Notes: generated by a model from the letters alone, not told the origin. A DNA stretch of 5,601 nt from VRUE01 sp035997045 (GCA_035997045.1 DASYIY010000083.1:1-5601); one strand, 5' to 3'; counted from the first letter of the stretch, positions 1 through 5,314 are shown. Translations and numbers: made by a program.

Positions 1-899
1 CGCTCGACGGCGAGCCCTGGATCGTCGACAAGGAGACCCAGCCGCCCTCGCGGATCTCGCAGGCGAAGCTGGTCGAGATGATGGAGGAGCGCGGCCTCGG
101 CACCAAGGCGACCCGCGCCGACATCATCAAGAAGCTCTTCGACCGCGGCTACGTCTACAGCAACCCGCCGATCCCGACCGAGACCGGGATCGCGATGTAC
201 GACGCCTTCAAAAAATACGTGCCGGCGATGGCGACCCCGGAGATGACCGCTCAGCTCGAGTCCGAGATGGACCAGATCGCCGCCGGCGAGATGACCAAGG
301 ACGGTGTCGTCGGCGACAGCCGCGCCCTGCTCCACACCACCTGGAGCGAAATCGACGAGAGCCGCGAGGACCTCGCCAAAGTCGTCTGGAAGGGGATGGA
401 CGAGGACCGCATCCTCGGCCCCTGCAAGGTCTGCGAAGAAGCCGGCCGCAAAAAGGAGGATGGCTCGCCCCACATGCTGCGGGTGATCCGGGCGAAGAAG
501 TCGGGCAAGCGCTTCGTCGGTTGCTCCGGCTGGACCCTCGACGATCCGGAGTCCTGCGATCAGACCTTCCCGCTGCCCCAGCGCGGCGACGTCTTCAAAC
601 TCGAAGAACGCTGCTCGGTCTGCGGCGAGACGCCGCGACTGAAAGTCCAGCCCTTCCGCGGCCGTCCCTGGAACCTCTGCCTCAATGACGACTGCGAGTC
701 GATGCAGGAGATGAAGAAACGCCGCGCCGAGCGCGAAGCGGCGAAAGCGGCCAAAGAAGCGATGGCGGAGAAGCCGCTGCCCAAGGGCGACGAGGACAAA
801 GTCCCGGCTAAGGCGAAAGCCAAAAAGGCGAAGGCCGTAAGCAAGGCCGATACCGCCACGCGCGGTGTCAAACGCGCCAAGGCCGCGGCCAAAGGCTGA
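1..899 (+). CDS. topA: DNA topoisomerase I (type IA, archaeal-like), C-terminal part
   Basis: Partial gene, cut by the window start; the first complete codon is at 3, leaving 298 visible residues. Type IA topoisomerases relax negatively supercoiled DNA through a transient 5'-phosphotyrosine break. The catalytic tyrosine lies upstream and is not visible. Seen: the end of the core domain with PPSRISQAKLVEMMEERGLG and then GTKATRADII (fragment residues about 14-42), followed by PTETGIAMYDAF and TPEMTAQLE. The GTKATRA form resembles archaeal TopA and TopB rather than the GRPSTYA form usual in bacterial TopA. Two four-cysteine zinc ribbons follow (fragment Cys 141, 144, 174, 185 and 204, 207, 226, 231), with the archaeal-like stretches SGKRFVGCSGW and RGRPWNLC. 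The protein ends in a Lys/Ala-rich basic tail (about 236-298), likely DNA-binding. The tmk start lies 11 nt downstream, so the two are probably co-transcribed. Assignment to type IA topoisomerase is secure; the archaeal-type label rests on motif memory. Confidence 0.93.
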   Translation, partial: LDGEPWIVDKETQPPSRISQAKLVEMMEERGLGTKATRADIIKKLFDRGYVYSNPPIPTETGIAMYDAFKKYVPAMATPEMTAQLESEMDQIAAGEMTKDGVVGDSRALLHTTWSEIDESREDLAKVVWKGMDEDRILGPCKVCEEAGRKKEDGSPHMLRVIRAKKSGKRFVGCSGWTLDDPESCDQTFPLPQRGDVFKLEERCSVCGETPRLKVQPFRGRPWNLCLNDDCESMQEMKKRRAEREAAKAAKEAMAEKPLPKGDEDKVPAKAKAKKAKAVSKADTATRGVKRAKAAAKG

Positions 900-901
900 G
901 G
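898..901 (+). promoter_or_regulatory. Shine-Dalgarno for tmk, overlapping the topA stop
   Basis: GAGG overlaps the topA TGA stop (897-899) and lies 9 nt before the TTG at 911. It supports the TTG as the tmk start and suggests translational coupling to topA. Confidence 0.5.
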
Positions 902-910
902 TCCGGCAGG

Positions 911-1501
911 TTGTTCGTCTCGCTGGAGGGCGTCGATGGCTCCGGCAAGAGCACGCAGGCAAAGCTGCTGGCTGAAGCGCTCGGCCCGGAGACTCTGCTG
1001 ATCCGGGAGCCGGGGGGGACCAGTGCGGCGGAGCGGATCCGCGAGCTGCTCGCCGACCCGGCGCTGGAGATCGATTCGTTCGCCGAGCTGCTGCTCTTCT
1101 CCGCCGCCCGCGCCGACTTGGTCAGCCGCGTGATCCGGCCCGCCCTCGAGGCGGGCATCCACGTCGTCGCCGACCGCTTCGCCGACTCCAGCGTCGCCTA
1201 CCAGGGCGGCGCTCGCGAACTCGGCACCAGCCACGTGCTCTCGCTGACCGACACCGTGATCGACGGGCTCTGGCCCGACGTCACCGTGCTGCTGCGGGTC
1301 GACCCCGAGCTCGGCCTTGGCCGCGCCGAAGGCGAAGACCGCCTCGAGTCCGAGGGCCTCGACCTACAGCGCGCCGTCGCCGAGGCCTACGAGGAGATCG
1401 CCCAGATCGCCTCCGACCGCGTCGTCGTTGTCGACGGCGCGGGTAGCGTCGAGGAGGTCCATGCCCGAGTGCTCGACGCCGTGCAGAGCCGTTCTCGGTG
1501 A
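911..1501 (+). CDS. tmk: Thymidylate kinase (dTMP kinase)
   Basis: Phosphorylates dTMP to dTDP with ATP in the cytoplasm, an essential step of dTTP synthesis. The 196-residue product is at the short end of the family (about 200-215). Seen: it opens with MFVSLEGVDGSGKSTQ, a typical Tmk N-terminus whose P-loop is GVDGSGKST (7-15). The substrate loop REPGG is at 32-36, the DRF motif (Tmk DR[YF] signature) at 88-90 followed by DSSVAYQGG, and an Arg/acidic-rich LID-like segment lies around 137-149. The TTG start is chosen because it puts the hydrophobic FVSLEG strand at the normal distance from the N-terminus and has a GAGG 9 nt upstream; no in-frame ATG fits. The gene sits between topA and the delta-prime gene. 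Tmk next to holB is a common bacterial arrangement that links dTTP supply to replication. The stop codon overlaps the first bases of a long inverted repeat. Confidence 0.95.
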   Translation: MFVSLEGVDGSGKSTQAKLLAEALGPETLLIREPGGTSAAERIRELLADPALEIDSFAELLLFSAARADLVSRVIRPALEAGIHVVADRFADSSVAYQGGARELGTSHVLSLTDTVIDGLWPDVTVLLRVDPELGLGRAEGEDRLESEGLDLQRAVAEAYEEIAQIASDRVVVVDGAGSVEEVHARVLDAVQSRSR

Positions 1502-1613
1502 TGTCGCACTTTCCGCCGGATAGAGGGAAGAAATGCGACAGCAACGCGATCTTTCTCGTCTCTGTCGGAAGATGTCGTAGTTCCCGCCGCTATCCGGCGG
1601 AAAGTGCGACATC
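1500..1613. repeat. Compound inverted repeat between tmk and holB
   Basis: Perfect 24-bp arms face each other at 1500-1523 (beginning GATGTCGCACTTTCC) and 1590-1613 (ending GGAAAGTGCGACATC). Inside, 1571-1589 is a degenerate copy of the left arm (16 of the first 19 bases identical). It lies 5 nt from the right arm and can form an alternative 19-nt-stem hairpin with it (loop CTATC, 1590-1594). A rough inverted copy follows the left arm at about 1519-1541, and CGACAG (1536-1541) can pair with CTGTCG (1562-1567). The left arm starts within the tmk TGA stop, and the right arm ends one base before the holB Shine-Dalgarno. No T-run follows, so it is not a standard terminator. It may be a dispersed extragenic palindrome, a miniature mobile element remnant, or an mRNA structure that separates tmk and holB expression. 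The pairing is certain; the function is unknown. The 133-nt gap holds nothing else but the ribosome binding site. Confidence 0.85.
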
Positions 1614-1621
1614 GGTGGAGG
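1614..1621 (+). promoter_or_regulatory. Shine-Dalgarno for the delta-prime gene
   Basis: GGTGGAGG directly follows the right arm of the upstream inverted repeat. The GGAGG core (1617-1621) is 13 nt from the ATG at 1635, a rather long spacing. Folding of the repeat could affect how exposed this site is. Confidence 0.45.
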
Positions 1622-1634
1622 ATGGGGTCTGTCG

Positions 1635-2789
1635 ATGACTGTCGGGATCGACGAAAGCACGGCGAACCAGCCGCGGGCGCGGGTGGCGTTGACGGCTGCG
1701 CTGGCGTCGGGGCCGTCGCACGCGTATCTCTTTCGCGGGCCGCGTGGGGCGAGCAAGAGCGCTGTCGCTCGTGCCTTCGCAGCGGAGATCCTGGCCGTCG
1801 GCGCCGCCGAACCCGACGACGCTCGCCGCCGTGCCCTGCTCGACCCGTCGCCGCACCCCGACCTCGTCTGGCTGAAGCCGCGTGGCGCCCAGCATATGGT
1901 CGAGGAGATTCGCGAGAAGGTGATCCGCGCGGCCTCCTACCGCCCCTTCGAAGCCGACAAGCGCGTCTTCGTGATCGAGGCCGCCGAGCAGATGCGCGAC
2001 GAGAGCCAGAACGCCCTCCTGAAGACCCTCGAGGAGCCCCCCGCCTACGTCCACCTGATCCTGCTCACCTCAGAGCCGGCGGCCCTGCTCGAGACGATCG
2101 CCTCCCGCTGCCAGCCGATCGACTTCGCGCCATTGCCACCGGAAGCAATCGAAGCTGAGCTCGGCTCCGAAGCTTCGCCCAATGAGCGTTCCGCTGCAGC
2201 TCGTCTCTCCGCCGGAGACTTGGCCCGCGCCCGCTACCTCCTCTCGGATGCTGGCCGAGCGCTCCGTACAACGGCCCTTGAACTGGGAAGGGCCGTGGGC
2301 GTCGACTCGCCGGACACTCAGCGCGTAAGCGCGTCCGCCGAGGCGATACCCACGGCCCCCACCGCTTCGGGTTCGCCCTGGACACAGCTGCTCAAGGTCG
2401 CCGAAGCAGAAGGAGAAGAGATTGAATCGGCGGTCCGAAAGACGCTGGAGGAAGAAACCGAAGCCGGCATCAAGCGCAGCGCCAAAGACATCGCCGACGA
2501 AGCCAAACGCGCCGGCCGCCGGCGGCGCACCGAGATGCTCGACCTCGCCCTGGAGCTCAACGCGACCTGGTTCCGCGACCTCGCCGCCACCGCCTCCGGC
2601 GCCACCGACGTCGTCTTCAACCGCGACCGCCTCGCCGATCTCCAGTCCCGTGCTGCAACCCTCGACCCTTCGCGCCCCCGCCGCGCCGCCGAGCTGGTCC
2701 AGGACACCCGCCGCCGCCTCGACCTCAACGTCTCCGAGGAGCTAGCCCTGGAGGCGCTGGCCTTTCGCCTCGCTGCCGTTTTCGCCTGA
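1635..2789 (+). CDS. holB: DNA polymerase III delta-prime-like clamp-loader subunit
   Basis: AAA+-fold subunit of the clamp-loader complex that opens the sliding clamp and places it on primed DNA. Seen in 384 residues: SHAYLFRGPRGASKSAVARA (28-47) with a P-loop-like GPRGASKS (35-42), HPDLVWLKP (74-82), VEEIREKV, a Walker-B-position stretch KRVFVIEAAEQM (109-120), NALLKTLEEPP (126-136), LILLTSEPAALL, and SRC (157-159) carrying the family's conserved arginine. The P-loop has Ser where the second conserved Gly belongs, and Walker B lacks the DE pair, as expected for the non-hydrolysing delta-prime rather than gamma/tau. The zinc module is missing: the only cysteine is C159. Residues 219-242 are encoded by a palindromic element and look like a low-complexity linker; a charged, probably helical region follows (about 251-300). 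ATG chosen for position and the GGAGG upstream. The last 48 bp overlap the convergent DUF2304 gene. A DnaX-like ATPase is a less likely alternative. Confidence 0.88.
   Translation: MTVGIDESTANQPRARVALTAALASGPSHAYLFRGPRGASKSAVARAFAAEILAVGAAEPDDARRRALLDPSPHPDLVWLKPRGAQHMVEEIREKVIRAASYRPFEADKRVFVIEAAEQMRDESQNALLKTLEEPPAYVHLILLTSEPAALLETIASRCQPIDFAPLPPEAIEAELGSEASPNERSAAARLSAGDLARARYLLSDAGRALRTTALELGRAVGVDSPDTQRVSASAEAIPTAPTASGSPWTQLLKVAEAEGEEIESAVRKTLEEETEAGIKRSAKDIADEAKRAGRRRRTEMLDLALELNATWFRDLAATASGATDVVFNRDRLADLQSRAATLDPSRPRRAAELVQDTRRRLDLNVSEELALEALAFRLAAVFA
2271..2296. repeat. 9-bp perfect inverted repeat inside holB
   Basis: ACGGCCCTT (2271-2279) and AAGGGCCGT (2288-2296) pair perfectly around an 8-nt loop. 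The right half is shared with the left arm of the larger palindrome beginning at 2290, so the two structures exclude each other. It may form the edge of the same element. Confidence 0.7.
2290..2358. repeat. Large imperfect palindrome in frame within holB
   Basis: The 26-nt arms at 2290-2315 and 2333-2358 are reverse complements at 22 of 26 positions, including 10 unbroken outer pairs (GGGCCGTGGG with CCCACGGCCC). The interval 2316-2332 contains GCGC-GTAA-GCGC (2321-2332), a second stem capped by a GNRA-type tetraloop. The element is open in the holB frame and encodes residues 219-242, rich in Ser, Ala, Pro, Thr and Asp, between the AAA+ part and the C-terminal helical part. It resembles in concept the palindromic elements known to sit inside Rickettsia genes, but I cannot tell whether copies exist elsewhere in this genome. 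Confidence 0.8.
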
Positions 2790-3170
2790 TGCGGCCTGAG
2801 CGCGCGCCTTCTCCAGGGCCCGCTCCTGGGCGAGGCGGGTGATCTGGGCGGCCTGACGGGACATCGTCACGCTGAAGTTGAGCGCCAGGCCGAGCAGGAA
2901 GAGCAGCACGATCGAGAAGAGGGCGACGTTGGTGTCGCGCACGCCCATCGCGTCGGCGACCAGGGTCAGCAGCCCGGGGAAGGCGGCGCCGACAAGCATC
3001 CCCAGGCCGGCGACGAACCAGACGACGCTGAAGCGCTCCTGCAGGCGGTCGCGGCGAATCAACTCAAGGACCAGCGCCATGAAGGCGAGGGCCAGGATCG
3101 CGGCGATGATCCGCGTCTGCGAGGTGAGGTGGACCTTGGGGTCCGTCGCCGCAAGGGCCAGACCGATCAT
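2742..3170 (-). CDS. DUF2304-family small membrane protein
   Basis: 142 residues. Seen: three hydrophobic segments at about 20-38, 48-72 and 82-102, an RRDRLQERF basic link between the first two, FPGLL near the end of the second, and a cytoplasmic-looking charged tail (104-142) with heptad-like Arg/Glu/Ala content. This pattern (RIIAAILALAF, RLQERFSVVWF, FPGLL) matches DUF2304 proteins, which are often encoded beside GT2 glycosyltransferases of the polyprenyl-phosphate type; their molecular role is not established. Here the ATG overlaps the stop of the upstream glycosyltransferase as ATGA (3167-3170), a strong sign of coupled translation and possibly of a protein complex in which this subunit anchors the soluble transferase in the membrane (inference). 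Its 3' end overlaps the convergent delta-prime gene by 48 bp. Confidence 0.82.
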   Translation of the reverse strand: MIGLALAATDPKVHLTSQTRIIAAILALAFMALVLELIRRDRLQERFSVVWFVAGLGMLVGAAFPGLLTLVADAMGVRDTNVALFSIVLLFLLGLALNFSVTMSRQAAQITRLAQERALEKARAQAASGENGSEAKGQRLQG

Positions 3171-3892
3171 CGCTCCGCCTCGACGTGGCGCGGGCGGAAC
3201 TGTCCGACCATCAGCACGATCAGTCCCTTGAAGATGAAGAAGGCCGAGCGCAGCGGCGTCAGGAAGGAAGTCCCGCCCGCCCGCTCCAGCATCCGCACGG
3301 GAACCTCCTCGACCCGCAGCCCCTCGCGCACGGCGAGCTGCAGCGACTCGATCTCGGCGAAGTCGGGCGAGTAGTGCTCGCTGAACAGCGCCATCACGCG
3401 GCGGTTCGCCGCCCGCATGCCGCTGGTCGTGTCGGTGAAGCGCTGCCGCGTCGCCAGGGTCAGGAAGAAGCGGAAGACGCCGGTGCCGATCCGCCGCGAG
3501 AGCGTCGGCTTGTAGTCGTCGCTCTCGGCTTTGCCCGGGTCGCGGTAGCGCGAGCCGATCACCAGGTCGGCGCGGTCGCCGTGGATCTCATCCAGCAGCC
3601 GTGCCACCTCCGGCGGCGGGTGCTGGCCGTCGGCATCGAGGTGGGCGCAGGCGTCGTAGCCCTCGCGCAGCGCGTGCAGGTACCCCGTCTGCAGCGCCGC
3701 GCCCAGCCCCTGGTTGAAGGGCAGCACGGCGACCAGGGCGCCCGCCTCGCGCGCCCGCTCGGCCGTCGCGTCGGTCGAGCCGTCATCGATTACGAGCAGA
3801 TCGGCCGCAGGCAGCGACTCGCGCACGCCCGCGATTACCTTCGCGATCGAGTCCTCCTCGTTCCAGGCCGGGATGAAGACCAGAGTCCGCAC
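3167..3892 (-). CDS. GT2 glycosyltransferase, polyprenyl-phosphate sugar transferase type
   Basis: 241 residues, with a GT-A fold of family GT2 resembling dolichyl/polyprenyl-phosphate mannose or glucose synthases, which move a sugar from a nucleotide donor to a lipid phosphate on the inner face of the membrane. Seen: FIPAWNEEDSIAKVI (6-20), the nucleotide-binding DDGSTDAT (36-43), NQGLGAALQTGY (60-71), the metal-binding DADGQH (86-91), VIGSRY (111-116) and DTTSGMRA (154-161). The only strongly hydrophobic stretch is a short one near the C-terminus (FFIFKGLIVLMVG), so the C-terminal membrane domain of longer relatives is absent. The start is the GTG at 3892: it places the first beta strand at residue 3 and has GGGAGA 8 nt upstream. 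The frame stays open far upstream, but that stretch is antisense to the kinase gene and has no domain content. First gene of a two-gene unit with the DUF2304 protein. Sugar and acceptor cannot be read from the sequence. Confidence 0.9.
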   Translation of the reverse strand: MRTLVFIPAWNEEDSIAKVIAGVRESLPAADLLVIDDGSTDATAERAREAGALVAVLPFNQGLGAALQTGYLHALREGYDACAHLDADGQHPPPEVARLLDEIHGDRADLVIGSRYRDPGKAESDDYKPTLSRRIGTGVFRFFLTLATRQRFTDTTSGMRAANRRVMALFSEHYSPDFAEIESLQLAVREGLRVEEVPVRMLERAGGTSFLTPLRSAFFIFKGLIVLMVGQFRPRHVEAER

Positions 3893-3900
3893 CGACCGAT

Positions 3901-3906
3901 TCTCCC
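3901..3906 (-). promoter_or_regulatory. Shine-Dalgarno for the glycosyltransferase
   Basis: On the minus strand GGGAGA lies 8 nt before the GTG at 3892-3890. It decides the start of the glycosyltransferase against any of the far upstream in-frame starts. Confidence 0.6.
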
Positions 3907-3930
3907 ATGCCGTCCGGCCCCACCGCCCCA

Positions 3931-3984
3931 GGGGCGTGTCTGAGCTCAAGGGGTCATATGGGCCCCTAAGCTCAGACACGCCCT
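3931..3984. repeat. Hairpin between divergent glycosyltransferase and kinase genes
   Basis: GGGCGTGTCTGAGCT (3932-3946) pairs perfectly with AGCTCAGACACGCCC (3969-3983), and a G-T pair can close it at 3931/3984. After a small asymmetric bulge, AGGGG (3949-3953) pairs with CCCCT (3963-3967), leaving a 9-nt loop containing CATATG. It lies 38 nt from the glycosyltransferase start and 31 nt from the kinase ATG, so it is upstream of both divergent genes and cannot be a terminator for either. The 123-nt intergenic region otherwise shows only the minus-strand ribosome binding site and a weak promoter-like stretch near the kinase start. It could be a shared operator or a dispersed extragenic palindrome. 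Confidence 0.85.
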
Positions 3985-4015
3985 GTCGAGTCGGCGTTTG
4001 TGTTAGTAACTGCTC

Positions 4016-5314
4016 ATGAGACGCATAGGCATGCGACTGTGGCTGGCGGGTGCCTTTGCGGCGGTTTCGCTGATCACCGCTTTCTCGGTCTACCTCTTCG
4101 GCGACAACAAGCGGGCACTGGTCGTCGCCGTGCTGATCGGCGTCCTCGCCGGCTTCCTGATCGCGGTCGCGATCTCCCACCGGGTCTCGCGCCTGGCGCA
4201 GGCCGCCGGCGAGATGGCCTCGGGCTCCTTCGACGCGCCGCTCGCGGTCTCGGGGCCGGACGAGATCGGCGACCTCGCCCGCGCCCTGGAGTCGATGCGG
4301 GCCTCGTTGAAAGAGAGCTTCGGCGTGCTCACCGCCGACCGCAACAAGCTCGAGGCGATCTTCGACGGCCTCACCGACGCGGTGATGGTGGTCGACGACG
4401 AGGGTCCGGTGCGCTTCTCCAACAGCGCCGCCGTCGAGTTGCTCGACCGCGGCCGCCCGCCGGAGGCGATTCTGCCGCAGCTCGCCCGCGCCGCCGAGGT
4501 CGGCTTCGCCGCCCACCCGGCGCTGCGGATCGGCGACCGCGCCTACGCGATGCAGGCCCGCGCTCTGCCGGACGAGCGCGCCGTGCTCGCCGTCGTCCGC
4601 GACCGCACCGAAGAGATGCGCCGCGAGTTCGCCGAAGCCGACTTCGTCTCCAATGCCGCCCACGAGCTGCGCAACCCACTGGCCGGAATCTCCGGCGCGA
4701 TCGAGGTCCTGCAGAGCGGTGCCAAAGACGACCCGCAGGCGCGCGACCACTTCCTCTCCCGGCTCGCCGATGACGCGGAGCGGATGAGCCGCCTGACCCA
4801 GGCGCTGCTGACCCTGGCCCGGGTCGAGTCGCTCGGGGCGGGGGAGACCGAGGTGGTCGACGTGCCGATCGCGATCCGCGACGTCGTCGCCGCGGTCGAG
4901 CCGCCCAAACACGTCGAGCTTTTGGTCGAGTCGGAGCCCGACCTGACCGCCAAGGGCGACCCGACGCTGCTGCGCCAGGTGATGATTGGCTTGCTGACCA
5001 ACGCCTTCAAGAACACGCCACCCCCCGGCGCCGTTACCGTACGCGGCCGCCGGGACGGCGAGACGGAAGTGATCTTGGAAGTCATCGACACAGGCACAGG
5101 CATACCCGCGGCGGAGATCGAGCGCGTTTTCGAGCGCTTCTACCGTCGTAGCGAGTCGCGCAAGCAGGAGGGCTTCGGCCTCGGCCTGGCGATCGCCCGC
5201 CGCATGGTCGACGTGATGGGCGGCCAGATCGGCGCCACCTCGGTCCAGGGCCAGGGCAGCACCTTCTGGGTCCGCCTCCCGCTCGCCCATCCGAGCCCGA
5301 CCCCGGTGGCCTGA
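4016..5314 (+). CDS. Sensor histidine kinase (HAMP-PAS-HisKA-HATPase)
   Basis: 432 residues, membrane-bound sensor kinase of the PhoR/WalK general type that autophosphorylates on His and passes the phosphate to a response regulator. Seen in order: two transmembrane helices (about 8-28 and 34-54) separated only by a few residues around FGDNKR; HAMP (about 55-104, with GPDEIGDLARALESM); a PAS-like domain (about 108-198, starting LEAIFDGLTDAVMVVDDEG); the H box NAAHELRNPL with phospho-accepting H216; then the HATPase domain with the N box LLTNAFKNT (N329), G1 DTGTGIP (358-364), F box FERFYR (372-377) and G2 EGFGLGLAI (385-393). All kinase boxes look intact. The start at 4016 has no Shine-Dalgarno; the in-frame ATG at 4031 is an alternative, with only a weak GAGA before it. 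The response regulator begins 2 nt after the stop, so the pair is an operon. Signal and target unknown. Confidence 0.93.
   Translation: MRRIGMRLWLAGAFAAVSLITAFSVYLFGDNKRALVVAVLIGVLAGFLIAVAISHRVSRLAQAAGEMASGSFDAPLAVSGPDEIGDLARALESMRASLKESFGVLTADRNKLEAIFDGLTDAVMVVDDEGPVRFSNSAAVELLDRGRPPEAILPQLARAAEVGFAAHPALRIGDRAYAMQARALPDERAVLAVVRDRTEEMRREFAEADFVSNAAHELRNPLAGISGAIEVLQSGAKDDPQARDHFLSRLADDAERMSRLTQALLTLARVESLGAGETEVVDVPIAIRDVVAAVEPPKHVELLVESEPDLTAKGDPTLLRQVMIGLLTNAFKNTPPPGAVTVRGRRDGETEVILEVIDTGTGIPAAEIERVFERFYRRSESRKQEGFGLGLAIARRMVDVMGGQIGATSVQGQGSTFWVRLPLAHPSPTPVA
5305..5309 (+). promoter_or_regulatory. Possible Shine-Dalgarno for the response regulator
   Basis: GGTGG inside the last kinase codons is 7 nt before the ATG at 5317. 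A GAGG (5313-5316) is nearer but touches the start codon. Either way translation is probably coupled to the kinase gene. Confidence 0.35.

Noticed and set aside
780..896. Repetitive AAGGCGAAAGCC-like DNA at the end of topA
   Set aside because: Explained by the Lys/Ala-rich C-terminal tail typical of high-GC actinobacterial DNA-binding proteins; not a separate repeat.
560..1234. Minus-strand open frame of 224 codons opposite topA and tmk
   Set aside because: Antisense shadow of two well-supported genes; composition dominated by Ala, Arg and Ser, with no recognisable motif.
1500..1613. Intrinsic terminator after tmk
   Set aside because: Strong stem but no following T-run; the right arm runs directly into the holB ribosome binding site.
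1500..1613. CRISPR array or riboswitch
   Set aside because: The copies are inverted rather than regularly spaced direct repeats, and no known riboswitch core was recognised.
1281..2054. Minus-strand open frames through the tmk-holB gap
   Set aside because: They run through the inverted repeat and over both genes; no ribosome binding site or protein motif supports them.
4000..4773. Plus-strand open frame of 257 codons overlapping the kinase
   Set aside because: Out-of-frame reading of the kinase gene, Arg/Ala/Gly-rich, no domain.
3893..5290. Very long minus-strand open frame continuing upstream of the glycosyltransferase across the kinase gene
   Set aside because: It is antisense to an intact kinase with all boxes, its translation is low complexity with no domain, and the glycosyltransferase has a clear GTG start with ribosome binding site at 3892. 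Long open antisense frames are common at this GC content.
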